A stretch of 64,000 nt of DNA. Source: Spirodela intermedia. Its lineage: Eukaryota; Streptophyta; Magnoliopsida; Alismatales; Araceae. Below, piece after piece: positions 41,836-53,600 of the stretch; positions within the stretch are counted from its first letter, which is position 1, and every line of letters starts with the position of its first letter. The translations under genes were made by a program, and so were the position numbers. The notes beneath the pieces are model-generated. The model saw only the letters and a program-made list of their open reading frames with translations, was not told where the DNA came from and did no database searches. The stretch lies in contig LR746268.1 of NCBI GenBank assembly GCA_902729315.2, forward strand, positions 8,873,005-8,937,004. Direction: 5' to 3'.

Positions 41836-42925
41836 AAGAAGCTTTTTAGGTTATGTAGAGAAATTATATTAGGTAAGGGGGCTCGTCCTGAGGCTGTGCT
41901 CAGCAACAAAGGGCTCTTGAGAAGTGTTTCTCGCCATGGAAGACGCTTCGCATGAAGAGTCATTTGTATCCGAGAATATGCTTTACGATGGGTCCATATA
42001 ATATAGGATTTGGGGGGTCTGAATAAAATTTTCATGTGCATATTTTAAAGGGGACCCTCACTGAGTCCATTATTTTCTCGAGGATTATCGTCAAGGCTTT
42101 TAGATTTTTCCGTCTGATTATCACCTCCGATTGGTGATGAACATGAAAAGAGATCACCAGTTTCCCGCTGTTCGCCTTCAGATTAATCAGTTGCATCAGA
42201 AATCAATGTTTCAAATATTCCACAAGCCGTGTTGATTTCGCCAATGGATGGTAGTAGGTCAGACTGGGGCCCGGGTAGCTCGATCTCGGGCATCTTCGAC
42301 GAGGCTCGGACCACGCCAGAACCCTATCAAGCTAGAGCACGGGCCAGAGACCTGCCCCCATACTCTATATGTCCCTATGTGTTTTTGTGTGTGTGTTTGT
42401 CTCTGAGAGAGAGAAAGAGAGAGGGAGAGACAGGGGACGGGCCGCTGCGTGGGTGATTGTGAGACAGATGTGGACGGAATAAGAGATGGCGGGCATTGAA
42501 CGCCGAGGTCCAACCCTATCAAAGTCCAAACCTGGCAAAAATAGAGAGACAGTGCCAGGCAGAACCCCACCAATGTCTTTGTCCCGAGTCTGGTTTTGAT
42601 GCCGAGCCAGGATCTAATCTTGCAATAATTTTGAAAGACGGTGTGTATAGGGACTTGACAGGTCCAACTTTGAGGCTCTAGCTGATCCATGGACACCTCT
42701 TAGGCCGCAATTGCAAAAGTTCAATGGCGGGGGAAGGAAGGTGAGACAACGAACGATGGTTGGTGTGGCGGTCACATTTTTTATCGTTCTTTCGCTTTTC
42801 TTCATTCTCCTCCGGCCAAGATGTCTTGCGGTCGTTGTGGATACTTCAAAAGAAGCTGCAGGCTATGAATTTTAGCCAGAGAGAGGGAGAGAGAGAGAAA
42901 GTGAGAGCTAGAGAGAAAGAGAGAC

Positions 42926-43011
<86 letters not shown>

Positions 43012-43997
43012 CGAGGGAGTTGATGTTGGGCTTGACTAGGTGAAGAAAATGAGTGATAACGCCCACGGGGGTTGTTTCAGCATTCTGTTTTGAAGAATCA
43101 AATAAAGGTTAGGCCATGGAAGAGGATGTTGCTGCGAGGACTTAGGCCACCATCTTTCGTCGGGGGAGGAAAAATTGGACACACCCATGAAAGAGAGAGA
43201 GAGATGTAGCGAGCGAGCGAGCGCGCGCGCGAGAGAGAGAGAGAGAGAGCCTCAGAGACTAGGGATCACTTTCCGAAGGTCGCTCCAAGCCCCTCTTTCC
43301 TTGTGAATTAATCTCTGCCTGATTGTTTCGCGTTGTTTAGGGGATTCCGCCGATTCCTCGAAGCGTGAAGACCAGCTCCGTCCACATATAGAAAGCCGAA
43401 AACTTTGGACCCTGGGAGCTTTTCCATAATCCCAAATTATAATATCTTTGACCAAGATACATGAGATTTGATATGATTTGCGTACAATCCGTTTTCAGAA
43501 CAGTAGGCTCTACCCGTTTGAGCTTGGTCCACAGTTCGCATCTCGTCAAGCACATCAAACTCGCTTTCCCACGTGAAAGCGAAGGGAAGGAGCGTCATCG
43601 CTGCGCGCAACAGGTCGGGGTCAAAAGAGTCAACGCGTGTTCAGACCGATGAAGGCAAGTCTCATAAGAGGCCCGATTGCGATCCCCCTAAAACTGCATG
43701 AGCCGAGATATAATTAAGACAAGTGGGCCCTTGCATTAATGAGAAAGACCACGTGGTCGGACTTGACAAAACATCCTTGACGCGTGTACTCTGCGGAGGA
43801 CAGGCGTGGATCGCTGAAGCTTCTATGGTTTAGAGAGCAACAGGTGTCTCGAAAGGCTGGATCTCTCTATATCTGTGAGAGGAGGAATCTTGGAAGGATA
43901 AGGACAGTTATTTTCTCTCTACCTCCCTGGTTTCTCCTCATCGCTCCAGGAGGAGGAAGAAGAAGAAGAAGAAGGGCCCAGAGAGTGACTGCTAAAG
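41836..43997. other. Intergenic WIP to PARP3
   Basis: No gene supported. Contains the WIP 3' UTR region, a GA repeat at about 42927-43007, a short GA/GC run near 43194-43248, and the PARP3 upstream region. The leader of PARP3 has a run of AAG/AGG triplets at 43950-43975. Confidence 0.5.
42927..43007. repeat. (GA)n microsatellite
   Basis: About 80 bp of uninterrupted GA dinucleotide. Confidence 0.95.
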
Positions 43998-44314
43998 ATG
44001 AAGGTCCACGAGACGAGGTCCCACACCCATGGGGTGGGCGAGGAAGAGGGGAAGATGGCGACCAGGAAGCAGAAGGCTGAGGCCAGAGCCCACGAGGCGG
44101 AGAAGAACAAGAAGGCCAAGCCCGCCGACGCGGAGGGCGGCAAGACTGTGGAGTGCACCGCCAGGGAGTTCCAAGATTTCTGCAAGGCCGTCTCCGAGCA
44201 CCTCCCCGTCGAGGACATTCGCAAGCTACTGGAAACCAACGATCAGGAGGCTTCCGGCTCTGATGAGGACGTCCTTTCTAGATGGCATGTTCCGAACTAT
44301 CTCCCTCTCTATCC

Positions 44315-44363
<49 letters not shown>

Positions 44364-45595
44364 GATAACGATGTAAAAACAGCCAAGACATGCTATTCTT
44401 CGGGCCTCTGAAGAAATGCCCAGTCTGCGGACACCACATAAAGTACGAGCGGAGCCACTACGCATGCAGAGGTCCTTACAGCGAGTGGACGACCTGCACA
44501 TACACCTCTAGGGAGTCGCCGAGGAAGGCGGAGGCCGTGAAGGTCCCTGAGGGAGTCGGCAGCCCAATGGTTGCGGAGGTGAGATCAACCTCGGAATCTC
44601 CTCAAGAATCTAGTATCTAAACGTCAGTGCTGGGTTGACTTGGTCTTCGAGCCATTTAACTGCAGTGGGTCAGGAAGCGAGACCCGAATCGGTACCCTCA
44701 CCGGGAGTTGACTCCCCTCGACAAGCCTTTTACGGGGATGATGATATCTCTCTCGGGCCGGCTCTCACGAACTCATGTCGGTAGTTGGGTGCAACTCTGC
44801 TTCGTCAATGTGCTCGATTTGTGCTTCTTTATTTCTGCTGTTTCCACGTTGACGGCCTCGTCGTTGAAACCAGCACGTGTGGAGGGAAGAGATAGAGAGG
44901 CACGGGGGGAAGGTCTCCAACACGATCTCTGGTATCATCTTCTCTAACTCCTTCGCAGAACCTCCGTAAGTCCTACTGATTGACTCCCCCACCCCTCAAA
45001 CGGTGGGTACTAGGGGTTACGTGTCTCGTCGTCCCGCCATCTGAGCGCGAGAGGGGAGGGTCCAGCAAACTCGCGGAAGCGATGTAAGACCGTCGCCATC
45101 ACTCGCCTCGTCGAACTCTTGTTCTTTGATCAAGCGGCGCATGACGGGACCGTTTGCAGGGAGAGGAATATTCCGGTGGTGAGAGAAGCTTGGCTGAGAG
45201 ACAGCATCCGGGAGCAGGAGGCCCAGCCCTTGGATGCCTACGACGTTGTCTCTGATGTCCCCTCGGCAGGGAAAGGAACGGCGTGGGACAAGATGGAGCT
45301 CGGCCAGGAGGCACTGGAATCTCTCTCCGCAGAGGTAAAGCTATTCATCCAAGTCTTGCTCATTATGGTGAAATGACCTCATGCTAGAAGCATACTTGCT
45401 CGACTATGATTGCGCTGCTTGGCAAGTCTATGTGAGGTTTGACCATTTTATGTGATATCAGTGCTCAGCTTCGTATTTCAAAGATATCCACATCTCTCTC
45501 TCTCTCTCTCTCTCGATTTTCTTAGTGACTGCTCCATTAGCATCGGCATCTCTCTCTGAAGACTTTCAAGTAATTATTCCATAATGACCCACGTT

Positions 45596-45629
<34 letters not shown>

Positions 45630-48393
45630 CGATGGCTTGAATCCTTTTGCTGGTCTTTTCTGCAGAGCCAGGTTGTTATTGCAGAACATCATGCAAATCT
45701 AACATGTTATGTGTTTGGCGTTGTCAACATTAACACAGCTCAAACTCTACGGAAAGAGAGCGGTCTACAAGGACTCAAAGCTGCGAGAAATGGGAGGGCG
45801 AATACTCGAGAGGGAGGGAATCTTCTTCAACTGCGCCTTCTCTATCTGCGATCAGGGAAAGAGACTAAACGAGTACGATATTACCCACCCCCAAACTGGA
45901 AATCTCCGGCGGCTTTTCCGGCCCATATCCCCTTGACATTTCCGTCTCGACGCAGGTACTGCATCATGCAGCTGATCGCGCTACCCGACGACCGCCTCTA
46001 TCTCTACTACAAGAAGGGACGCGTCGGCGACGACCCCAGAGCCGAGGAACGGGTCGAGGAGAAGGCTGACGTTGACTGTGCAATCAAAGAGTTCGCCCGG
46101 CTCTTTGAGGAGGTCACGGGCAACGAGTTCGAGCCGTGGGAGAGGGAGAAGAGGTTCGTGAAGAAGAGCCTCAAGTTCTATCCGATCGACATGGTGATTG
46201 CTAAGCTCCCCCATCATTCCTCCTCCTATGGATTGACCGAATAGGTATATTATGAAGGGTCAAACTTTTCCAACCTGTAGGACGACGGCTATGACGTCCG
46301 CTACGGTGGCCTAGGTCTCCGGCAGCTCGGTTCTGCCGCCTCCCACTGCAAGCTCCAACCTTTGGTGTCCAATCTCATGAAGATTCTGTGTAGCCAAGAA
46401 ATCTACAGGTGTGTCTCTTCTTCGAGGCCATTTCTCCGCTGGGCTGAGGGAGGAGGCAGTCTTTCTCAGCTGTTCTGTGAACGTGGTGCGACAGGTACGC
46501 TCTCACGGAGATGGGTCTGGACTCGCCGGACCTCCCCGTGGGGATGGTCACCGGGCTCCATCTGAAGAGGTGCGAGGAGATCCTCCTGGAATTCATAGAG
46601 GTCAGCAAGAAGATGCCGAGAGTGGAGGATGAGGCCAAGATGGTGTGGCTGGACTTCAGCAACAAGTGGTTCACCCTCATGCATTCTACCAGACCATTCA
46701 CAATCAGAAACTACCAAGAACTCGCTGATTACGTCAGACCCGAACGCTCTCTTCCGCTTTCTACCACGCTCCTCCCAAACTGCGGCCGCTCTCTCTCTCT
46801 CTCTTTGAATAAATTGCTTTATCTTTTCATAAATAATTTTTGATATTTTACTCGGACTCGCGGACATGAAGGTGGCGGCGGCATTGGAGGCTGTAAGGGA
46901 TATCACGGTCGCGTCCCACCTCGTCGGAGACATGACCAGATCGACCATTGATGACCCATTGTCCGACTGCTACAAGAAGCTCGGCTGCACTATTTCTCCG
47001 GTGGATAAGGAATCCGACGACTACAAGATGATCTTGAGCTACTTGGAGAAAACCTATGAACCCGTCAGCCACGGCGAGGTGGTAAGTACATCTCTGCATA
47101 AATCAACGAAAACAACATCAAATCACGAAAATTTATATGCAGAGAGGAATCATTAATTCCTCAAAAACGATAACGTATGCATGTGAGTATATTATTTGAG
47201 GTGTCAACAAGTCCAGAACCCTCCCCCCTCCTCCCTCCCCCTCCTCTCTCTCTCTGTCTCTCTCTCTCTCTTTCGCTATGGGGTAGACTCATGAGATGTA
47301 CAATCATTACGATAGTAAATCATATGTTTCGTATTACGCAGTTTATCGTGTTTTATGTACATAATAAATACATATATTTTTTTATCACTTTGTCACAATA
47401 TTAGCCTTTAAACTTTGCATTACTCCGTAGAAATACGGAGTTTCTGTGGAGAACATCTTTGCAGTGGAGTCGAGCGGCTGTCCCTCCTACGACGAGATGA
47501 AGAAACTTCCCAACAAGATGCTCCTATGGTGTGGTGAGTGACCCGATCCGACCTTGGGTTCGATTTGCACTGGATGTTCGAAGCTGATGGGAGGACTCCT
47601 GTTGAATAGGAACCAGAAGCTCTAACCTGCTCAGGCACTTGCACAAGGGCTTCTTCCCCGCCGCCTGCTCCCTGCCCGTTCCTGGATATATGGTATGAGG
47701 AATCCCCATCTCTATCAGCTCCGGATAGAAGTTCAGAAAACGGGCTCAGAGAGAGCTGATCACTTATATGCATGACTTCCTGATATGCGGATTTTCTGGT
47801 AGTTTGGAAGGGCGATTGTGTGCTCCGACGCTGCAGCAGAGGCCGCAAGATACGGATTCACAGCCGTGGACAGGCGCGAAGGTTTTCTCGTCTTGGCCGT
47901 CGTCTCCGTGGGGGAGAAGATGATTGATATATCTGCACTGCCGGAGGTACCTCCGTCCACGGCTCTTCATCTAATGTCATGGCCGTCAGCGCCTTCTGGA
48001 GAAGGCGACGACCCTGGTTTAAGGCTTTTAGTCCTCCACCGTGGGCTCTCTCAGGACACCAATGGCCTGGAGGAGAAGAAGACGGGCGTGAAGGGGCTGG
48101 GGAGAAAGAAGACTGCCGCGGCGGAGCACACAAGGTGGAAGGATGACGTTATCGTTCCCGGCGGCCGGCTTCTTCCTTCAGAGCACAAGGATAGCCCACT
48201 GGAGTACAACGAGTACGCTGTCTACGACCCCAAGCAGGTCTATCCCGAACGAGTTGCTTCATCAGGCGAGGAAAGGACCGCTCTTCCGCAGTCTGACCTC
48301 ACCACTCTCTTCTTTCCTTCCCAGGTCGCCATCAGGTTCCTCGTGGCGGTCAACTACGAAGAGATGAACGTGGACTACGACACGGCGGAATAG
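43998..48393 (+). CDS. PARP3: Plant PARP3 (poly(ADP-ribose) polymerase 3-like, PADR1-BRCT-WGR-PARP)
   Basis: Nuclear PARP1-like protein linked to seed storability and DNA damage response. Sixteen exons: 43998-44284, 44383-44578, 44666-44776, 44874-44931, 45014-45083, 45160-45334, 45739-45872, 45956-46193, 46281-46408, 46495-46732, 46872-47081, 47431-47533, 47610-47692, 47803-47946, 48055-48237, 48325-48393; in frame, 808 residues (Arabidopsis ~814). Start MKVHETRSHTHG matches the family. Domains: PADR1 zinc region (CPVCGHH...CRGPYSEWTTC) ~100-160; BRCT (MMISLSGRLSRTH, RHGGKVSNTISG, VREAWLRDSI) ~180-275; WGR region (YCIMQLIALPDDRLYLYYKKGRVGD) ~345-425; helical regulatory domain ~430-580; catalytic domain to the end. 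The H-Y-E triad reads C649 (LLWCGTR), V683 (GRAIVCSD), E778 (EYNEYAVYD), so classical PAR synthesis is unlikely. Intron 1 has a GC donor. Confidence 0.95.
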
Positions 48394-49172
48394 ACCCGAG
48401 TGTTCCTCAAGAAACCATTCGCGGTCTTCCTCCCTCTCTCTCTCCTGCTCTGTCGCTCTCTCTTGTGGCTTATGTTTTGGGTACCTGGAGGCGCTGATGG
48501 AAATTTTGGAGGTGTATCTATGACTGGCTGGGACGACTGACTGGATTGTGAAATAGCAGTGGACTAACCGCTCTGTGTGACATAGACTGGTGTCTTGGGG
48601 GACAAATACTTCAAGATAACATATTGGGTCTGTTATCGTGACCTTACAGCGCCATCTCTGCCTTTACAAGTTCATCAAGATGAAGATGGCCCCAGTTCTG
48701 GAATTAAGACGGTGGGGCTCTCCGCCGGATCCGGCGGTGAATCATGATCGGAGCTGTGGAGGGTTAGTCATGAGGCACACGGAGACGGACCCATCTCTTT
48801 CATATCTATGACGATGCTCCCCGTGCCCCCTCTCTCTCTCTCGCTCTCTCTAAGTGAGACTGAACATTTTCCAAGAGAATTACTGGCAACGCGGACAATG
48901 CGGCAAATCTTCGAGAGGAGAAGAGAACTTGCTCTTCGTGGCGACTAAAAAAACTCCGACCGGACATCTCTGCTTCTTCTTTTCTCTCTCTTATCCCCGT
49001 CCCTTCAAAGAAGGTTGTGAGTCGGCATGATCGCGTGGATAGGGCTAAATACGCAACGAGAAAAGGGAACACCTTTAATAGGGAGATCTCATGCTGGCTT
49101 ATCGCGGACCATTCCAGTACACAACCTGTTACACCACAATGGCAGGAGATTCTCCTCCTCTCCGAAAAGAGA
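48394..49172. other. Intergenic between PARP3 and the ZPR-like gene 3' ends
   Basis: Convergent 3' flanks with no gene supported. CT-rich runs at 48433-48470 and 48827-48853. Confidence 0.5.
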
Positions 49173-49383
49173 TCAGGGCTGGTCTCTCCCGGTCCCGGCG
49201 GTGGCGGCGGGGGGGCTGCGGACGTTGCCCTTGCTCTGGGGCTTGGCCTTGGCCAGGCTCTGGTTCAGCTCGGAGAGGAGGGTCTCGTTCTCCTGGTTCA
49301 GGAGCGCCGCCTTCTTCCTCAGCCTCTCGTTCTCCTTGATGATATAGCAGTTCTGCAGGTTGAGATTAGTTGAGCCTCTCCAT
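49173..49383 (-). pseudogene. LITTLE ZIPPER (ZPR3/ZPR4-like) gene with a broken reading frame
   Basis: ZPR microproteins are short leucine zippers that bind and inactivate HD-ZIP III transcription factors in shoot meristem and leaf polarity control. The conserved start MERLN at 49383 is followed immediately by TAA. The conserved zipper continues in another frame: NLNLQNCYIIKENERLRK then KAALLNQENETLLSELNQ, ending at 49173. Restoring two missing bases after MERLN would give the four-residue spacing of Arabidopsis ZPR3 (MERLN-four residues-LQNCY). There is no upstream ATG in the zipper frame in the exon. A TATA box and a 5'-UTR intron (49493-49394) look intact, so transcription is plausible. 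Alternatives: sequencing or assembly error, or an unrecognised splice. The zipper and tail are otherwise intact, so any inactivation is recent. Confidence 0.75.
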
Positions 49384-49654
49384 CGGATCTACTCTGCGAA
49401 GAAGAAGCACAAGGCGAAGAGGTTGATAATCCATGTACATCGTATATAAACATACTGCACCCGGCTGAAGGGTTCTTCCGGGGTTTCTCTCACCTGTCAA
49501 GGAAAGTCGCGAAGAAGCTGACCCTGAGAGGAAGACGAAGAGGGAGAAAAGGAGCAAGACGCGATCCCTTGAGCAATCTAAACTACAAGGAACAAATCTG
49601 GAGGCTGGAGAGAGAGAATAGAAAGGGGGGAGAGGGGATGTGTTGTAGTGCAAC

Positions 49655-49661
49655 ATTTATA
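49655..49661 (-). promoter_or_regulatory. TATA box of the ZPR-like gene
   Basis: The minus strand reads CTATAAATG, placing the transcription start near 49630. The predicted leader contains no ATG before the 5'-UTR intron (donor CAG|GTGAGA at 49493, acceptor CGCAG at 49394). Confidence 0.6.
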
Positions 49662-49773
49662 GTCGAAAAGACGGGCGCATGCATGTGTAAAGGCCGGGGG
49701 GGGCGGGGGGGGGGGGCGGGGGCAGAGGGAGAGGGAGAGAGAGAGAGAGGTCTGAATGGTAGATTCCGTAACC

Positions 49774-49814
<41 letters not shown>

Positions 49815-50859
49815 TAAACCAATCTGCCATAACAATCATGGGTGTGTAAGCAAAGGCGAAGGAGAAGGCGGCTGGCAGGGACGGATGGCCTACGTTTGGA
49901 TGAAAGAGTGAGAGAGAGAGACTCTCTCTCTCCACTCCTCTCATGAGGGCTATTCTGGGTATTCTGACCCAATGTGTTACTAGTTATTATGCGTTCGATC
50001 GTGTACAAGATTCGCAATGATGATGCTCTTGGGCCCCCAGTGTATCGATGGTCTTTTGTTTTCGTTCCGCGGCCCACATTTGGTTACTCGTTACTTGGAT
50101 AGATTCTACACAAAATCTAGCAATTTCCAATAAATTTCGTATTCCCTCTCCTTACGGCCACACAATTATGAGTCTCCCTGATTTTTTCAAGCACTATAAT
50201 ATAAATAAATAATCGCAAGTTGACTTTTTCAGCAAGACCCACGTTCACTCACTGTGGGGGACAAATCTGAATAAACGCCAGTTAATTTCCTCGAATTATC
50301 TCCACCCCTTGAAATTCTTAAGCGATGGCATGCTCACCCTGAAGATTACCGTCAACATGAGATATTAACATGAACAGAATATTTTCAGAGTCAGTGTGGA
50401 CAGAAAATGTAGTGTCCTCATGAGGCCCCCTCGTTGAAGTCAACGCATTACATGACAGCGTGTCGACTGAACTGGAGTTTCAACGGCGTGCACAGAAGAT
50501 CACCAAATGCTTGGAACGGGCCACTAAGCCGAGCTCGATGAGCCAGGCTTGCCATTGCAATATTTCTTTGAAAGAAAAAGGCCCTTAGAGATACTTGGAT
50601 TATTAACTAAAATTAGGCATCTGACATAGAACTGATATTCTGACTCTTTCTTTTTTGAGACCCCCATCTTTTGAATAAATATTTTACAAAAGAGCATTTG
50701 GAGACGGAAGTTCATTGTAACACTAACAATAAACTCAACCGGGCCTCCTCAAACGTTTTGAAAAGACAGCGTCGCCAATTCGAGATCAAAAAATAAAAAT
50801 CTAAAGCCAATAGTTCCTCCCCAAGCTCCCCATCCAATCTGCATCCTCATAAAGAAGTT
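49662..50859. other. Intergenic upstream of the ZPR-like gene
   Basis: No gene supported. G-rich run at 49697-49723, CT repeat at 49777-49810, GA run at 49907-49921, then mixed AT-rich DNA leading into the repeat element. Confidence 0.5.
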
Positions 50860-50907
50860 ATGCCAGGCATGATCACTGTGTCTGTGAGGGAGAAGTGTAT
50901 AGGTGAA

Positions 50908-50954
<47 letters not shown>

Positions 50955-53600
50955 TGAGAGGAAAGTAGAGTAAATAAGAATAACGGATATACATGTGAAG
51001 TGTGTCTGAGGGAGCAGAACGAGAGGGAGGGAGGAAGGGGGAGAGAGAGAGGGAGCGAGGGGGAGGCTTCTGATTTGTGGCCATAGAGTACGATCACATT
51101 GGTTTTTGTCCACCAAGCAAATGTCAATCTGAGTCATTCATCTCTGTACTTAACGTAGTCGCGCGATCCGCGTCTTTCTTCATCTACCTCTTTTTTCGAA
51201 TGACTCTCTTTCATCACTGTGGGATGGCTGACGCAGCAAACAGCAGCAGATTTTGTCTTACATTAATAGCCAGTGATACCCGTAGTAAGTCCCTAAGTGA
51301 TACTTGGTCGTCAAAATGCTGGATATGGATCTCCCACCGTTTCTTCCGTGAACAGCGACAGCAAAATCAACTAACATTTCCTCGCGTCTATAGAGCTATT
51401 CGAGACTGTTTAACGGTGATTATACGGAAAATATTTCAGAATCATCATGGAAAAAATCCCGATGTAGAGGACTATTGCCTCTGCATGTTTTCTTATACGT
51501 ATGGATACAACGAACCTTGTTGCTAGCCATTCAAAATACACAACCCACCTCGCCTAAACTCCTACGTTGCTTACCCTTCAAAATATAATATCTCAGTATT
51601 TCACCTAAAGGTAGATACGCATAGGGATCTGATGTGGTCCAAAATGTAGACCAGCTCGCCGTCCTCCGGTTTCACACACGAGTGACAAGTTATCCCATTG
51701 AATTTCGTCGCTTCAGACGCCAAGATTTAATTATAAAATATGATGAAGACAGTCTCCTGAGGTGAGTACTCTCCCGTGTCGCGACCTCGAAGTCTAATTG
51801 ATTTTCTTACACCGCACGCGAAGGGTCCTCAAGGGGATTAGTTGCTTTCAAAGTAGAAGATATTAACAGGACGCACCTTTTACTTAACTTTCCAATTATT
51901 GGGCTAAGTTCCTTACGTGAATACATTATAACCAATAAATAATATCATCCAGTTTTGAAATGCAGTTCTCATGACGCTAGACTGCCATCAAAGAAATTAA
52001 GAATAATATCATCCACATAAATCTAAAAAATTTAAAGAACAGGAGACTGGCTATTAATAAACAAAGTATTATCAATGCTACTCCTATAAAATCTTTTATA
52101 ATGCAGGGACCTATAAAATCGTTCACACTTGGCTCTCATTGCTTACGTTAAATCATATGAAGCCTTATAAAGTTTAAAACATGATTCTGAAATTGTTATA
52201 CTTAAAGCAAATGGGTGTGAAACATAAACCCTCACAGATAAAACTATCAAGAAAGACACTTCGAAAAACCATTTGTAATCATTTTTGAAATCTTTAAACC
52301 AAGGGACTGCAAGAAATCTCCGATGGTACCTACTCCTGCTATACTGGCATGGGTTTCAATAAAATCAATACTTCTTCATGTTTGTATCCGTGCAAAACTA
52401 TTCTTCCTTTTTTTTTTTTTTGAATTTTTTTATCTTCATTCAGTTTGTTCCTTTATCAAAATAGTGAGCACCAATCACATTTGATTTTCTAATTTAGTTG
52501 TTTGTGTCCAAGCAATGTTTTTCAAACTGATTTATTCTTCATAAATTCCATCTTTCAAACAATTATCATGCATACTTCATAATTTTAGGTTAAATACCAG
52601 ATGTGAATGCAATAAATTTCATTGCTACGCCAAAGAGGATTTAGTTGATTTAGTTATAATCCCTTCTTCATTATTTCCCAAAATGTGTTTCTTTGTATTC
52701 TATTTAATAAACTTATATTTCTTAGACAATGGGGAATATTTCCGTTCTGATTATAGATGCTTCAAATCAGAAAAGTCATCTCATTTGTTAACTAGGCTAT
52801 TTCATCTTAATAGTTTCAAGTTTCACCCAAAATTATCAAGGGAAAGTTTCACATTAAAGATAATATGAATATATTCTTATATTATAAATATGGTAGAGTC
52901 TAAGAACGCTCTAAGTAACCATAAATAGAGCTTTATTAATGTTTGGACCAAATTTTTTGAACTCCTGTTTTTCATTTGCTAAGATGAAATACTTGCATCC
53001 AAATGACTTAAAATAGTGCAAGTTGGACGTTTTTGTCTTTCAAGACCTCCTATGGCATCTTTTGAGGATTCATCTCATTTAAAATCTATTCACTATGTTG
53101 TAAGGACTAATCACTGCTTCAACCAAAATATAAATTGGAAAATGATTTTTCAATTTTTTTAAAGTCAAATAAAATCTATTTTTTTCTCTACTACATTTTG
53201 TTGTTGAGTTTTTTTAAAAGGCCATTTATAATATAAATAAGAAAAACCTTACATTCATATCCATGTTAAGTCAAAATACAACTGATTTAAATTTCTTTAT
53301 GACTGAAAATCACTTCTCAAATATTGAGAAATACTTGACACACTCTTTCTTATAAATCCATGTGAATCTCAAAAAGTCATATATCAAAATGAATCCATAG
53401 TTTCTTATTTGAACTAAGAACGTTTGAAAGACCAAAGAAATTGGTGTCTATTATTTCTATGGTCTGCTTGTGACCACAAATTTCGTGGACCTTTAGCTTG
53501 GGAGAGCTTGAAGTAGGCATTACATAAGAAAGATTTCAATGGAGTTGAGTGTTTTATTAAATGCATCTAATGAAGGGTACAAGTAATGAATACCCAGGAA
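50860..53600 (-). mobile_element. Degraded Ty1/copia retrotransposon-derived repeat, copy 1
   Basis: Nearly the whole stretch recurs at 61.1-64.0 kb. On the minus strand the reverse transcriptase core IYVDDII is readable at about 52003-52023, with remnants of the upstream RT region further right; many stops and frameshifts interrupt it. The left part (50878-51330) is a non-coding GA-rich segment, plus unique sequence shared with copy 2. Terminal repeats were not identified, so element ends are approximate. Clearly non-functional. Confidence 0.8.

Noticed and set aside
52683-52868. Plus-strand ORF inside copia copy 1
   Set aside because: The recognisable element coding sense is the minus strand; the ORF has no domain.
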